Shown: positions 23,207 to 31,066, counted from the stretch's first letter. The stretch: DNA of 64,000 bases from a virus (IMGVR_UViG_3300035670_000035:1-64000); one strand, 5' to 3'. Numbers and translations are program-made. Notes: generated from the letters alone by a model not told the origin.

Positions 23207-24021
23207 GACTTATTTAATATACGCTCAACTCTAATATAATTTCTAGATTCTTCAAGAATTTTGTATTCTGATGGAACCCAAAGCTCATCTCTTTTACCGA
23301 TTTCTTTATTAACCATCGCTAGAGTCCACATTTTAGTTATATCAAAACCTTTGCCTAATACATATTCTGATAATTGTAAATTTTCAACTCTTTGCTTAAA
23401 TGAATGAGGAATATGATAAATATATTCTGCCATATTAAAAAATATAATTCTTTTTAATCCTTCCCATCCTTTGTGAACTTCTACACGATCTTTCCAATCT
23501 GAAACAAATTGTTTTTCTATTCTTTTTATTATTTCTTCATCTTCAAAACCCCATACTGGCTTAAAATTCTCATTATATCCAAGGCCAAAATCTTTTTTAT
23601 TTACTAGCAAAAATCCAAGTGAGTATGGCATAAATTGATATGAACCAGTAATAAAATAATCATTTAAATAAAAATTATTATCTTTACTCTGGAATAAGAA
23701 TAAAGAATCCATCCATCTGTGGGCTAAATTAAAATAATCAACATCTAATTTTAGAAGTATTTTATTCTTTTCATCTGTATATTTTCGTGCAAGATTCCAC
23801 GCTTGACAACGATAAAAGTATTTTTCATTTTCAACTCTAACTATTTTTATATTTTCAAATCTATTAAGTTGTTCAAGAACAATCTTATTTTCTATAATAG
23901 GTTTTTTTGAACTCCAATCTACTACAACAAAATCTTTTATTCTTTCAACTTTTGTCCAAGATGGAAGCATTTTTTCTAACGCTTCCTCTCTATTCATTAA
24001 TCCTATGATACAGGAGATCAT
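23203..24021 (-). CDS. family 2-like glycosyltransferase
   Basis: 272 aa, GT-A fold. MISCIIGLMNREEAL starts the nucleotide-binding strand, LLKLDVDYF (about residues 89-97) holds the metal-binding DxD, and GFEDEEIIKR (about 168-177) is the usual late acidic motif. It should transfer a sugar from a nucleotide donor; acceptor (glucosylated DNA, tail protein or host glycan) unknown. Isolated from the other sugar genes at 35 and 50 kb. Confidence 0.75.
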   Translation of the reverse strand: MISCIIGLMNREEALEKMLPSWTKVERIKDFVVVDWSSKKPIIENKIVLEQLNRFENIKIVRVENEKYFYRCQAWNLARKYTDEKNKILLKLDVDYFNLAHRWMDSLFLFQSKDNNFYLNDYFITGSYQFMPYSLGFLLVNKKDFGLGYNENFKPVWGFEDEEIIKRIEKQFVSDWKDRVEVHKGWEGLKRIIFFNMAEYIYHIPHSFKQRVENLQLSEYVLGKGFDITKMWTLAMVNKEIGKRDELWVPSEYKILEESRNYIRVERILNKS

Positions 24022-24031
24022 TTACAATTCT

Positions 24032-24060
24032 AGTCTATACTGGATTAACCAACTTGTCAA
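24032..24060 (-). promoter_or_regulatory. promoter of the glycosyltransferase gene at 24021
   Basis: TTGACA, N17, TAGACT on the minus strand, then 10 nt to the ATG, predicting a leader of only 3-4 nt. Confidence 0.5.
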
Positions 24061-24245
24061 ATTTTGTTTTTTTTTGATTTATAAGGAGTTGCAATTTTAA
24101 GCAAGCTCCAAGTGCCATCTTTATTATCGTGCCAATCTATCGTATCACCAGTTTTCCAGCCCATTTTCTTCATTAAAGAATTAGGCAATTCAACATACAA
24201 ATAACCATCTTTCTCTTTAACCTCAAGAATATGAGGATTTTTCAT
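24057..24245 (-). CDS. AbrB/SpoVT-like DNA-binding protein, 62 aa
   Basis: LYVELPNSLMKKMGWKTGD then TIDWHDNKDGTWSL matches the swapped-hairpin AbrB fold used by small transcription regulators and antitoxins (hydrophobic strand, PxxLxxxxGW-xGD). A basic tail KSKKNK follows. It may regulate phage or host genes. ATGA coupling to the 32-aa gene. Confidence 0.7.
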   Translation of the reverse strand: MKNPHILEVKEKDGYLYVELPNSLMKKMGWKTGDTIDWHDNKDGTWSLLKIATPYKSKKNKI

Positions 24246-24340
24246 TTTAAATCTGCCATTCGTGGAAGATTCTTAAATAAGTGTGCTATTTTTTTAATAT
24301 CTTCTGATGGTTCGTCAAATTCAAAATTAATTCTATTCAT
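24242..24340 (-). CDS. hypothetical peptide, 32 aa
   Basis: MNRINFEFDEPSEDIKKIA then a basic helix. ATGA overlaps with both neighbours, so it lies between the 222-aa gene and the AbrB-like gene in one operon. It could be a small partner of the AbrB-like protein. Confidence 0.5.
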   Translation of the reverse strand: MNRINFEFDEPSEDIKKIAHLFKNLPRMADLK

Positions 24341-25005
24341 TTAGGAGTCAAGACTTTGACAACAAATCTAATGCCTTTCCAATTAAGCCAATTTAAACCA
24401 TTAATTAGTCTTGTGCAAACTTTTGATACTCTCCAGCCAAGATTTTCTACAACACGCACATAATAATTAAAATAAAATCTATAAACTGGACAACGCATCT
24501 TCTTTTCGTGAAGCATAGTCTCTGCTTCCCATTTTAATTGAGATTCAATTCTGTCTTTGCTGGAATATTTATTATATTCTGGAAGAATTGTAAGAGTTTT
24601 TACTACACCATCAACCACAACAGCTTTCCAATCTGGATAAAAGTCTAACCCATCAATACTATCTCCATATACAACACAACCAAAAACAAAAGTGCCAGTA
24701 TAATCATCACGAAACTTCTCGTATTTTTTATCTACTACCCACTTTTGTTTATGAAGCGAAGGAAGTCTAATCCATCCATTATATTTTTTATTATCTTCTT
24801 CGATTTCTTCTTTGGTCTTATCTTCATAATGACCTTCAATTACTTCTTCATATAATTTATTATCTTTTAATACATAAGTAGAAAGACAGCTATCTTCAAG
24901 CTCTTTTGTTTGAAATTCCTCATCACGCCAATTACGATTTAGCGTCTTTAATGTAGCGTCAAGAGGAAGCTCTTGTTCTACTCGTACATAATTAAATAGT
25001 CCCAT
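24337..25005 (-). CDS. conserved phage protein, 222 aa
   Basis: Begins MGLFNYVRVEQELPL, a pattern found at the start of many phage hypothetical proteins (GLFDYVRCExPLP), followed by EFQTKELE. The C-terminus is basic and hydrophobic. Function unknown. Confidence 0.65.
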   Translation of the reverse strand: MGLFNYVRVEQELPLDATLKTLNRNWRDEEFQTKELEDSCLSTYVLKDNKLYEEVIEGHYEDKTKEEIEEDNKKYNGWIRLPSLHKQKWVVDKKYEKFRDDYTGTFVFGCVVYGDSIDGLDFYPDWKAVVVDGVVKTLTILPEYNKYSSKDRIESQLKWEAETMLHEKKMRCPVYRFYFNYYVRVVENLGWRVSKVCTRLINGLNWLNWKGIRFVVKVLTPK

Positions 25006-25027
25006 ATTATAATATATTATATAGTAA

Positions 25028-25924
25028 TTATATTAATTTGGCAAATGATTTTTCTTTCATTTTTAATTCAAAATCTACATCTACATTTAATCCGTATGAA
25101 TCTGGTATGCGAGTTGCGTAATCAGCGTGTTTGCGTGGATTTTTGTGTCCTTCAATACTTTCTGAATAATGAAACAATGGAGTAGTATTCCAAGTAGAAT
25201 AAGCTAACTCAAAGGCTTGCTTCTCGGTTAATCCATCTGGATGACACTTGTGATGAAGATAATCAAAAGTAATTGGTATAGCTGTGACAGAATGAAAATG
25301 TCTCATAAGTTTTTTGATAGACCAGCAACTATCTTTGTCATCGTTTTCTATAACTAATCTGGTCTTAACATCCTCTGATAGTTTATCAAAGTTGCTCATA
25401 AACTTTTTGACTATGCTATTTAGATCGCCCTTGGAATTGTGTATGTGCATATTCATAGGCGAGTTATAGTTTAGTGGGCAACCAATCTGAGTCATAAACC
25501 AACCATAGAAATTTAATTCTTTGATTGTTTTATCTACTGCATTTTGATTGTCACTAGCAAGAACATTAAATTCACTAGGATGACAAGAAACTCTTACATT
25601 GGTAGATTGAATTAAAGATTTGATCTTATTGAATTGATCTAGTATTAGATTATAGTCTGGTAAATCTTGTAATGATACATTTGCCTTATCATAAGTAATA
25701 AGAGGAAATAGATCAGAAGATAATCTGTATGCGTGTCCATTATCTGCACAATATTTAATAGCGTGATAAGTCACATCCATATTGTTAAGAATACGAGAGG
25801 ACAACTCTCTCAACGCTTCTTCTCTAGGAAGTTGAGAGAATCTTTTATATGTCATTGTCTTAAACTTCTTGGGAGCATCTTGCTCCTCTAGAGTTAAGAC
25901 GATACAGCATACTCCTTTTTTCAT
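25028..25924 (-). CDS. uvsE: UV damage endonuclease (UvsE/UVDE)
   Basis: 298 aa TIM-barrel enzyme. Recognisable blocks: YRLSSDLFPL (about 66-75), VSCHPSEFNVL (about 112-122), MNMHIHNSKGD (about 157-167), RLVIENDD (about 188-195) and ITFDYLHHKCHP (about 218-229), with His, Glu and Asp metal ligands. UVDE nicks 5' to UV photoproducts and some other lesions, starting excision repair. Probably protects the phage genome from sunlight damage. Confidence 0.9.
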   Translation of the reverse strand: MKKGVCCIVLTLEEQDAPKKFKTMTYKRFSQLPREEALRELSSRILNNMDVTYHAIKYCADNGHAYRLSSDLFPLITYDKANVSLQDLPDYNLILDQFNKIKSLIQSTNVRVSCHPSEFNVLASDNQNAVDKTIKELNFYGWFMTQIGCPLNYNSPMNMHIHNSKGDLNSIVKKFMSNFDKLSEDVKTRLVIENDDKDSCWSIKKLMRHFHSVTAIPITFDYLHHKCHPDGLTEKQAFELAYSTWNTTPLFHYSESIEGHKNPRKHADYATRIPDSYGLNVDVDFELKMKEKSFAKLI

Positions 25925-25936
25925 TATCTAAATATA

Positions 25937-26338
25937 CTAAACATTGTCAATCTTGTCAATATCTACTTTCTCGAAGAATCCAAAGCTATTCATCCTAGTT
26001 GTGCCGTGGAACTTATATTTGATAGTAAATCTTTCTGGCTCAATAATAGACAAGAATCTTCTGCCTTCTTCTGTCTCATATAAATAATAATCTTGACCTA
26101 TAATACATTCTATTCTGCACTCAAAAGTATCCACAAAACTATTCCATTCGTGTAAAGAAACCAACGCATCATATTCTGCTTTAATCTCTTGTAATCTAGT
26201 CTCTATTTTTTTATTAAGATTTAAATGTCTAGTTTGTTGTAGCTTATCAAGATTCGCAAGCTCAATCTTTGGAGCAGAGTATTCCGCTATATAAGAAGAA
26301 CTTGCACGATTCTCTAAAACTCTTTTGAAATCGGTCAT
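25937..26338 (-). CDS. DUF2452-like protein, 133 aa
   Basis: SAPKIELANLDKL (residues about 21-33), then a long helix, then a C-terminal block with GQDYYLYETEEGRRFLSII and FHGTTRMNSFGFFEKV. This is the layout I know from DUF2452 proteins of bacteria, whose function is unknown. Confidence 0.65.
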   Translation of the reverse strand: MTDFKRVLENRASSSYIAEYSAPKIELANLDKLQQTRHLNLNKKIETRLQEIKAEYDALVSLHEWNSFVDTFECRIECIIGQDYYLYETEEGRRFLSIIEPERFTIKYKFHGTTRMNSFGFFEKVDIDKIDNV

Positions 26339-26511
26339 TTGTAAATATATGTAGATGAGCCGTTTTGTTTTTTTAATTCTTTTTTAATCAATGACTTATT
26401 GTTATTCTCTAACCATTTTATGCTATCATAGTTATTTTTAAAACTATGAGAGAAACAATTTCTTGGCTTGTCGCCTTTACCTGCTCCTTTATTTGGCATT
26501 TTTTCGTTCAT
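26335..26511 (-). CDS. hypothetical protein, 58 aa
   Basis: MPNKGAGKGDKPRNCFS then FKNNYDSIKWLE; I recall GKGDKPR-type N-termini from small phage proteins. Start could be MNEK (26511) or MPNK (26499). ATGA coupling with the DUF2452-like gene. The start lies inside the first copy of the 29-bp repeat. Confidence 0.65.
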   Translation of the reverse strand: MNEKMPNKGAGKGDKPRNCFSHSFKNNYDSIKWLENNNKSLIKKELKKQNGSSTYIYK

Positions 26512-26629
26512 AAATATGACTTTTATTTATTTGGCATTTTTTGGTTAGCAAATATAGCTTTCTACTTATTTGGCAAAATATCATTAGCAAATATCATTGT
26601 TTATTTGGTATTTTCTTGTTCGCAAATTG
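26489..26629. repeat. four 29-bp imperfect dyad repeats
   Basis: Copies at 26489-26517, 26527-26555, 26566-26594 and 26601-26629, with ends TTATTTGG and AAATAT or AAATTG and an AT-rich middle. ATTTGGC near the left end faces GCAAAT near the right, a partial dyad. A fifth copy of equal length lies at 28135-28163. Read on the minus strand, copies 1 and 2 contain ATGCCAAATAAA, the start region of the 58-aa gene. Confidence 0.7.
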
Positions 26630-26630
26630 A

Positions 26631-27245
26631 TTATTTTAACCAGACAGATGTTGGATTGTAAGCCTCTGTATCTAAATAGTCCCAAACTTTCCAATCTTTA
26701 TTTCCATTAGAATATTCAATAATATTCGATAAGAAAGCGTGAAGATCTTCTATATGCCAAACATCATCTAAAAGTTTTTTACCCATAAATCTAGATTGAT
26801 GAGCTACATGATCTGCATAACTATATGCAAAAGCGGAAAAAGGTGGTAATACGCATCCCATAGAACAAAGAACTCCTTGCATACGAGAAGCTACTTCTTT
26901 TCCTCCAACAGAATGCATAGTTACAATTACTCCAGCTGGCTTACCAAGCAGATGTTTCTTACCCTCGATTTCTGTCATTTTTTCAAAAAGTTGTTGCATA
27001 CTTGAACCCCAGCTATCCCAGTAAGTTCCTGTGCAAAAAATAAGAGCATCGCTTTCTTTGATGATGTGCCTAACTTTAGGCCAATAAAAATCTTTATGAA
27101 GATGTAAAATTTTAATTGCTATATTTGCGTCAATTTTGTTAATTTTTTTTCTTATTTTCTTTATAAGAGATCCAGTATTTCCATTCTTACCACCAATGGA
27201 ACCATTAATTATAGTAAGAGTTATTTTCTTTTCTGGCGACTTCAT
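26631..27245 (-). CDS. NADPH-dependent FMN reductase-like flavoprotein
   Basis: 204 aa flavodoxin-like fold. The FMN phosphate loop reads INGSIGGKNGNTGSL (about 13-27); GTYWDSWGSSMQQLFE (about 73-88) and later MHSVGGKEVASRMQG match the isoalloxazine-binding region of NADPH-dependent FMN reductases. Role in a phage is unclear: redox support for the ribonucleotide reductase is one possibility. Confidence 0.8.
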   Translation of the reverse strand: MKSPEKKITLTIINGSIGGKNGNTGSLIKKIRKKINKIDANIAIKILHLHKDFYWPKVRHIIKESDALIFCTGTYWDSWGSSMQQLFEKMTEIEGKKHLLGKPAGVIVTMHSVGGKEVASRMQGVLCSMGCVLPPFSAFAYSYADHVAHQSRFMGKKLLDDVWHIEDLHAFLSNIIEYSNGNKDWKVWDYLDTEAYNPTSVWLK

Positions 27246-27498
27246 TTATGTAATCCTTTATTATGTTATATAATCTTATTTCTTCTGGATTAGCTTCTCT
27301 TTCTACTTCAGAGAGATCATAGAATATATACTCTTTTAATTGATGATGTTTAAATCTATGTAAGCCCTTTTTGTCGTCTCCATAAACATATATGTATCTA
27401 AATGGCAGCGGTTCATTTTTTAACTTATATAAGCTTCCATATTTGGGAGAAAATGATTCACTTTTATCAAGAAAATTTAATATCTTCTTAAATATCAT
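27205..27498 (-). CDS. hypothetical protein, 97 aa
   Basis: Basic and aromatic (YIYVYGDDKKGLHRFKHHQL). Overlaps the flavoprotein start by 41 nt and the upstream gene by 4 nt. Not recognised. Confidence 0.6.
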   Translation of the reverse strand: MIFKKILNFLDKSESFSPKYGSLYKLKNEPLPFRYIYVYGDDKKGLHRFKHHQLKEYIFYDLSEVEREANPEEIRLYNIIKDYINEVARKENNSYYN

Positions 27499-27698
27499 AA
27501 TACTCCAAAAACTTTTAACATAACAATAGAAGAAACAATTGCACCAATCAAACTGCTACAAGTTCTGATAATTTCTAATTTATGATTATGATGATCCACC
27601 CATATTTCGAAGGGATCTCTTAGCTTTCCTTTTGCTAAAAGTTTTCTTCTTTGTTTTTTACTTAATTTTAAGTTTGATATATCTTTTAGAGTTATCAT
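27495..27698 (-). CDS. membrane protein, 67 aa
   Basis: Start at MITLKDIS overlaps the previous TGA as ATGA, better than an upstream in-frame ATG. Basic N-terminal half (KKQRRKLLAKGK), then one hydrophobic helix (LIGAIVSSIVMLKVFGVL) at the C-terminus. Confidence 0.6.
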   Translation of the reverse strand: MITLKDISNLKLSKKQRRKLLAKGKLRDPFEIWVDHHNHKLEIIRTCSSLIGAIVSSIVMLKVFGVL

Positions 27699-27874
27699 TT
27701 TCTTTTTCTTATTGATTTTACAGGCTTCCAAATTTTATGTTCAGTATCTAAATTAACACTCCAATTCATGACTTTACTATATAAAGAATACCCTACGCCA
27801 TGACCCCAACGCATCGTTGTTCGGCTTATGATATCTCCTATAATATATAGTATATAAGATAATATATATCTCAT
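27695..27874 (-). CDS. conserved small protein, 59 aa
   Basis: MRYILSYILYIIGDIISRTT then MRWGHGVGYSLYSKVMNWS and a basic tail. I recall the DIxSRxTMRWGHGxGY motif in small phage proteins; function unknown. One N-terminal hydrophobic helix. Coupled to the next gene as ATGA. Confidence 0.65.
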   Translation of the reverse strand: MRYILSYILYIIGDIISRTTMRWGHGVGYSLYSKVMNWSVNLDTEHKIWKPVKSIRKRK

Positions 27875-27882
27875 CTATATTA

Positions 27883-28116
27883 TTATAGATCTTCGTTGAA
27901 ATTTTTTCTATTATTTGGTATGAAATTAATTAATGCTTCATCGCCATATACTTTATATGATTTTAACTTATAGGCTTTTCTTTCTAGCATATTTTTTAAT
28001 TCGTTAATATATTCACTTTTCATATAAACAACTAATGTTTGACCATCTTCAATATCTATCCCATATTCATCCGCAAATTCAGAACAAATCGCCAATGCTT
28101 CATTTTGATTGTTCAT
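27883..28116 (-). CDS. hypothetical protein, 77 aa
   Basis: ALAICSEFADEYGIDIEDG then TLVVYMKSEYINELKNML; mixed alpha/beta. The fifth 29-bp repeat copy lies about 19 nt upstream of its ATG, so it may share control with the 58-aa gene at 26511. Unknown. Confidence 0.6.
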   Translation of the reverse strand: MNNQNEALAICSEFADEYGIDIEDGQTLVVYMKSEYINELKNMLERKAYKLKSYKVYGDEALINFIPNNRKNFNEDL

Positions 28117-28134
28117 AAAATAGATTACACTTCT

Positions 28135-28163
28135 ATATTTGACATTTTCTTATTAGCAAATAT
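28135..28163. repeat. fifth copy of the 29-bp repeat
   Basis: Same length and ends (ATATTTGACATTTT ... TTAGCAAATAT) as the cluster at 26489-26629, placed between the tRNA and the start of the 77-aa gene. Confidence 0.6.
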
Positions 28164-28171
28164 GATAAAAT

Positions 28172-28259
28172 CGGAACGAGTAGGATTCGAACCTACGGAT
28201 GATATCGAACCATCGGAAGTTTAGTAAACTTCTGCTTTAGACCACTCAGCCATCGTTCC
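28172..28259 (-). tRNA. tRNA-Ser, anticodon ACU
   Basis: 88 nt on the minus strand. Acceptor GGAACGA/UCGUUCC, D-arm GCU/AGC, anticodon stem GAAGU/ACUUC with loop UUACUAA (anticodon ACU), long variable arm with a GAUG/CAUC stem, T-arm GUAGG-UUCGAAU-CCUAC, discriminator G. The long variable arm and G73 indicate serine. CCA is not encoded. A34 in a Ser AGU/AGC tRNA is very unusual; bacteria normally use GCU. Confidence 0.85.
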
Positions 28260-28272
28260 AATTAATATTATA

Positions 28273-28869
28273 TTATTCTTTTATTTTTTGAATACACCAA
28301 CTCGTATCAGTAAAATATTTTAAATCTTTATAAGAATCTTTATTGTTATCTATAAAAGTATCTATAGCTTTTCTTACTGAAAGCCATTCTGTTGGATTAT
28401 AATCATGTCCACATAAAAATCCATTTAAATTAACTAAATTTTTAAATAAGTCTAAGTTAGACGCATCTGTTAATAACTCTGGAATATCTATATATACTAT
28501 ATCAAATTTTTTATCTTTAACTGCTGAATATATTTCATTCATAGGTCTATTTAAAATTAATAACCTTTTCTTAAGAAAATAATTAGCAATTCTTTTTAAG
28601 AAAAATCTTTTAGTCTCTTTATTTTTAAAATCATCAATACAATGCATTTTTGTTATAAATGGAAAACCTAAAAATATATTTGTTGCTTCCCCAATATTTA
28701 CTCCTACTTCTAGTAAAGAAGCAATATTTGGATTTTTTTTATACATATAAAAAATTAAATTAATTAATCCCTCTACTTGATTTGTATCATGAGATGTCCA
28801 TTTAGGAAAAAATCTAACAGATTCTTTTATTTCTTCAAAATTTATTATTTCTGGGTCTGGTTCGTTCAT
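28273..28869 (-). CDS. class I SAM-dependent methyltransferase (Methyltransf_24-like)
   Basis: 198 aa. The SAM-binding strand and loop are visible as LLEVGVNIGEATNIF (about 51-65), the acidic end of strand 2 as HCIDDF, motif VYIDIPEL (about 126-133), and GFLCGHDY (about 152-159). This matches the methyltransferases often found in glycan clusters. Substrate unknown; ATP- or metal-independent. Confidence 0.7.
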   Translation of the reverse strand: MNEPDPEIINFEEIKESVRFFPKWTSHDTNQVEGLINLIFYMYKKNPNIASLLEVGVNIGEATNIFLGFPFITKMHCIDDFKNKETKRFFLKRIANYFLKKRLLILNRPMNEIYSAVKDKKFDIVYIDIPELLTDASNLDLFKNLVNLNGFLCGHDYNPTEWLSVRKAIDTFIDNNKDSYKDLKYFTDTSWCIQKIKE

Positions 28870-28873
28870 AAAT

Positions 28874-29035
28874 TCAACTTTTCTTTATATAAAAAGAATT
28901 ATTTTTATCTGAAATTTTTTTTAAATATTCTTTAGCTTTTAATTTACCCTCCTCGGATAAAGGGAATACTCCATGAAGAAAATTATCATTTTTAGAATAT
29001 ATTGCATAATATTTCTGTTTTTTAACTTTTGGCAT
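28874..29035 (-). CDS. hypothetical protein, 53 aa
   Basis: Basic (MPKVKKQKYYAIYSKNDNFL, KLKAKEYLKK). GGG-rich site (AGGGATAAAA) precedes the ATG. Overlaps the preceding 58-aa gene by 14 nt. Not recognised. Confidence 0.55.
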   Translation of the reverse strand: MPKVKKQKYYAIYSKNDNFLHGVFPLSEEGKLKAKEYLKKISDKNNSFYIKKS

Positions 29036-29198
29036 TTTTATCCCTTTCATAATCTTCTATGAGAGTTTTCAATAATTTAAGATGATGAACGTCCCAATTA
29101 TCGCCAGAGTCATTTTTAGTCTTATTTAAATTATCATAATATACATTCTTTTCTATAATTTGCTCTAATAAAGAAATAATCTGATTATATTTATCCAT
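29022..29198 (-). CDS. hypothetical protein, 58 aa
   Basis: Helical (MDKYNQIISLLEQIIEKN) with a polar Asn/Asp-rich loop. TATAAT ends 5 nt before the ATG, without a clear -35. Not recognised. Confidence 0.5.
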   Translation of the reverse strand: MDKYNQIISLLEQIIEKNVYYDNLNKTKNDSGDNWDVHHLKLLKTLIEDYERDKNAKS

Positions 29199-29269
29199 AT
29201 ATAATTATACATATAACTTGAAGAAATTTCAAAAATCGTGTACAATATAATATAAGTTCTTTCTAATTG

Positions 29270-29656
29270 GGCGCGTACTGGTTTCGATTTTAGGAATCGG
29301 AATTAAGATGCAAGTAGAGGTTTAGGTGGGTCTCTTTAAAAAGCCTTAAAAGTATTAACTGCCAAAACAGCCAAATACAAAGGTCATATCTCTGCTAGAG
29401 TTTCTCTAGTTGAGGAGACCGCTTCTGTAGCCTAAGTTCTACAGCGTGATTACCATGACACATCTAGTGGATAATTGCGTATTTAGATGTCTTTATTTAT
29501 AAAGTTTTTCTATTCTTTATAGGTTTAGTATTCAAAATAAAATCGCTGAGTATGTTTGTTCTTTTTCTATACAAAGCTAAAAATAAAAAGAACTAAACTT
29601 GTAGTATTTTAATTTAAGTTCACTAAAAGACAGAGGTTCAACTCCTCTCGCGTCCA
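29270..29656 (+). ncRNA. ssrA: tmRNA (SsrA)
   Basis: About 387 nt. The ends pair as a 7-bp acceptor stem (GGGCGCG with CGCGUCC) followed by a discriminator A. The 5' part matches the tmRNA pattern CUGGUUUCGA...AAGAUGCAAG...UUUAAAAAGCC, and the 3' part has a T-arm AGAGG-UUCAACU-CCUCU. The tag frame runs 29361-29435: 24 codons, beginning AKTAKYKGHISA and ending VEETASVA, with the UAA in the loop of a CUGUAG/CUACAG hairpin as in helix 5 of known tmRNAs. CCA is not encoded. A promoter TTGAAG, N17, TACAAT lies just upstream. It would rescue stalled ribosomes and tag nascent chains. Confidence 0.9.
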
Positions 29657-29724
29657 AGTTAAAACGATTCCCCCTGCCTACAAAAAACTTTAGACTATTT
29701 AAAATAAAATTTATATTATATTTT

Positions 29725-30324
29725 ATGCAAATTAAAAAAGTAAAAATAATATGTTCTGAATGTGGATCAACGCATGAAATAAGAAAAGGCGATTATGATA
29801 GAAAAATAAGAAATGGACAAGATAGATTTTATTGTAGTTTAAAATGCTCTGGTAAAGCAGATTATAAAAATAATCCTAAAAAATTAGAAAAAAATAAAGG
29901 TAATATATCTTTATTAAAGGGATATGAAGCAAATAGATTGGATAAATATAGTCCATTTAAATATTCATTAAATAAAGCTAAATCCAGAAGTAAACAAAGA
30001 GGCGAGGAGACAGATTTGACTTTAGAATATTTAAAAGAAATTTATGATAAACAAAAAGGTCTGTGTGCATATACTAATATAAAAATGGAAATTCCTAGAT
30101 CTTCTCAAGATGAAGATATTAAAAAAAGCCCAAAAAAATTAAGCTTAGATAGAATTCATTCTCATACTGGTTATATTAAAGGAAATGTAGAATTTGTATG
30201 TTATTGTATTAATGTTATGAAAAATGATTTCACTAAGAAAGAAACTTTAAATTTTATAAATGAAATTAAAATTACTTCTTGCCAAAGCCAAATGGACACT
30301 TCAAATTTCTTTGATGATCTTTAA
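29725..30324 (+). CDS. HNH endonuclease
   Basis: 199 aa. An N-terminal zinc-finger-like region (CSECGS ... YCSLKCSG, about 11-42) is followed by the HNH core: LCAYTNIKME (about 114-123), LSLDRIHSHTGYIKGNVEFV (about 141-160) and a late NVMKNDF. Typical of free-standing homing endonucleases that invade phage genomes. It sits 69 bp after tmRNA on the same strand, against the flow of the surrounding genes, and overlaps the end of the next gene by 53 nt. Confidence 0.8.
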   Translation: MQIKKVKIICSECGSTHEIRKGDYDRKIRNGQDRFYCSLKCSGKADYKNNPKKLEKNKGNISLLKGYEANRLDKYSPFKYSLNKAKSRSKQRGEETDLTLEYLKEIYDKQKGLCAYTNIKMEIPRSSQDEDIKKSPKKLSLDRIHSHTGYIKGNVEFVCYCINVMKNDFTKKETLNFINEIKITSCQSQMDTSNFFDDL

Positions 30325-31066
30325 ATTTATTTCCGTATATATCAATACCATCCATATATCTTTTTCCTACTCCTCTTTTATTTGAGTATGGGTCCACCCC
30401 TTCTCTTTCTTTTCCAAAAAACTCACCTGTTTTTCTTTCGTTTTCAATTATCTGTTTAGATATAACTTCTTCATCCACTTTTAATTGATATTTATCTATA
30501 AAATGTCTTGGATATGGTAACATATAACCAATAGGTGTACCTTTTTTAATTTCTATTAGAAAATTTGGTCTAGTTATTTTTAAATTGAAAGTAAAATTTC
30601 TTCTTAGATTATCCGTTTCTACGCATGCAGACATATGTATTATGCCATCTATGTAATAATTTGGAGGATTCATTATTAATGTATTAACGCCTTTAGGAGT
30701 TCGAATTGACCAAGGAGTTTCTATTGTAAATGTTCCCATACCGAAATGAGAAGATATTTTTTGATGGTTAGTATCTTTTTCATTGTGATAAACTTTTACG
30801 TCTTGATTACTCTCTCCACCGTTCCATATCACACTAAAATCATATGCAGCTAATAAAATAAAACCATGTTGATTTGCCATAGTTAAAGGTAAACAAAAAT
30901 AAGCATGATCAACAAACCAATCTCTTTTTTTATTCCCATTTAAATTAACTATTAAGTTTTTAGGCCATTCTTTATATAAATCATGCCATGTTATCGCTAA
31001 TAAAACTCCTTCTGGAACTTCTACTAAATCTGGAATATTTTCTGTTATTTTTAATTTTTGATTCAT
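30272..31066 (-). CDS. DUF6065-like protein A
   Basis: 264 aa. Blocks FCLPLTMANQHGF, FSVIWNG, GMGTFTIETPWSIRTPKG and KKGTPIGYMLPYPRHF follow the DUF6065 layout I recall, a family of unknown function with a probable beta-sandwich core. It shares this layout with the next gene. The C-terminal tail is basic and Cys-containing (LKCPFGFGKK). Confidence 0.65.
   Translation of the reverse strand: MNQKLKITENIPDLVEVPEGVLLAITWHDLYKEWPKNLIVNLNGNKKRDWFVDHAYFCLPLTMANQHGFILLAAYDFSVIWNGGESNQDVKVYHNEKDTNHQKISSHFGMGTFTIETPWSIRTPKGVNTLIMNPPNYYIDGIIHMSACVETDNLRRNFTFNLKITRPNFLIEIKKGTPIGYMLPYPRHFIDKYQLKVDEEVISKQIIENERKTGEFFGKEREGVDPYSNKRGVGKRYMDGIDIYGNKFKDHQRNLKCPFGFGKK

Noticed and set aside
6720-23210. AATTTAAATTAAATTT tracts as a separate repeat family.
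   Set aside because: They occur in the -10 to spacer region of several promoters and are explained by promoter composition in AT-rich DNA, without a constant boundary.
26446-26661. Plus-strand membrane protein (71 codons) over the repeat array.
   Set aside because: Its hydrophobic residues come from the AT-rich repeat read on the plus strand; the minus-strand GKGDKPR gene overlaps it and is better supported.
29270-29656. Group I intron inside tmRNA.
   Set aside because: The tmRNA can be folded continuously from acceptor to T-arm and has normal length, so no intron is needed.
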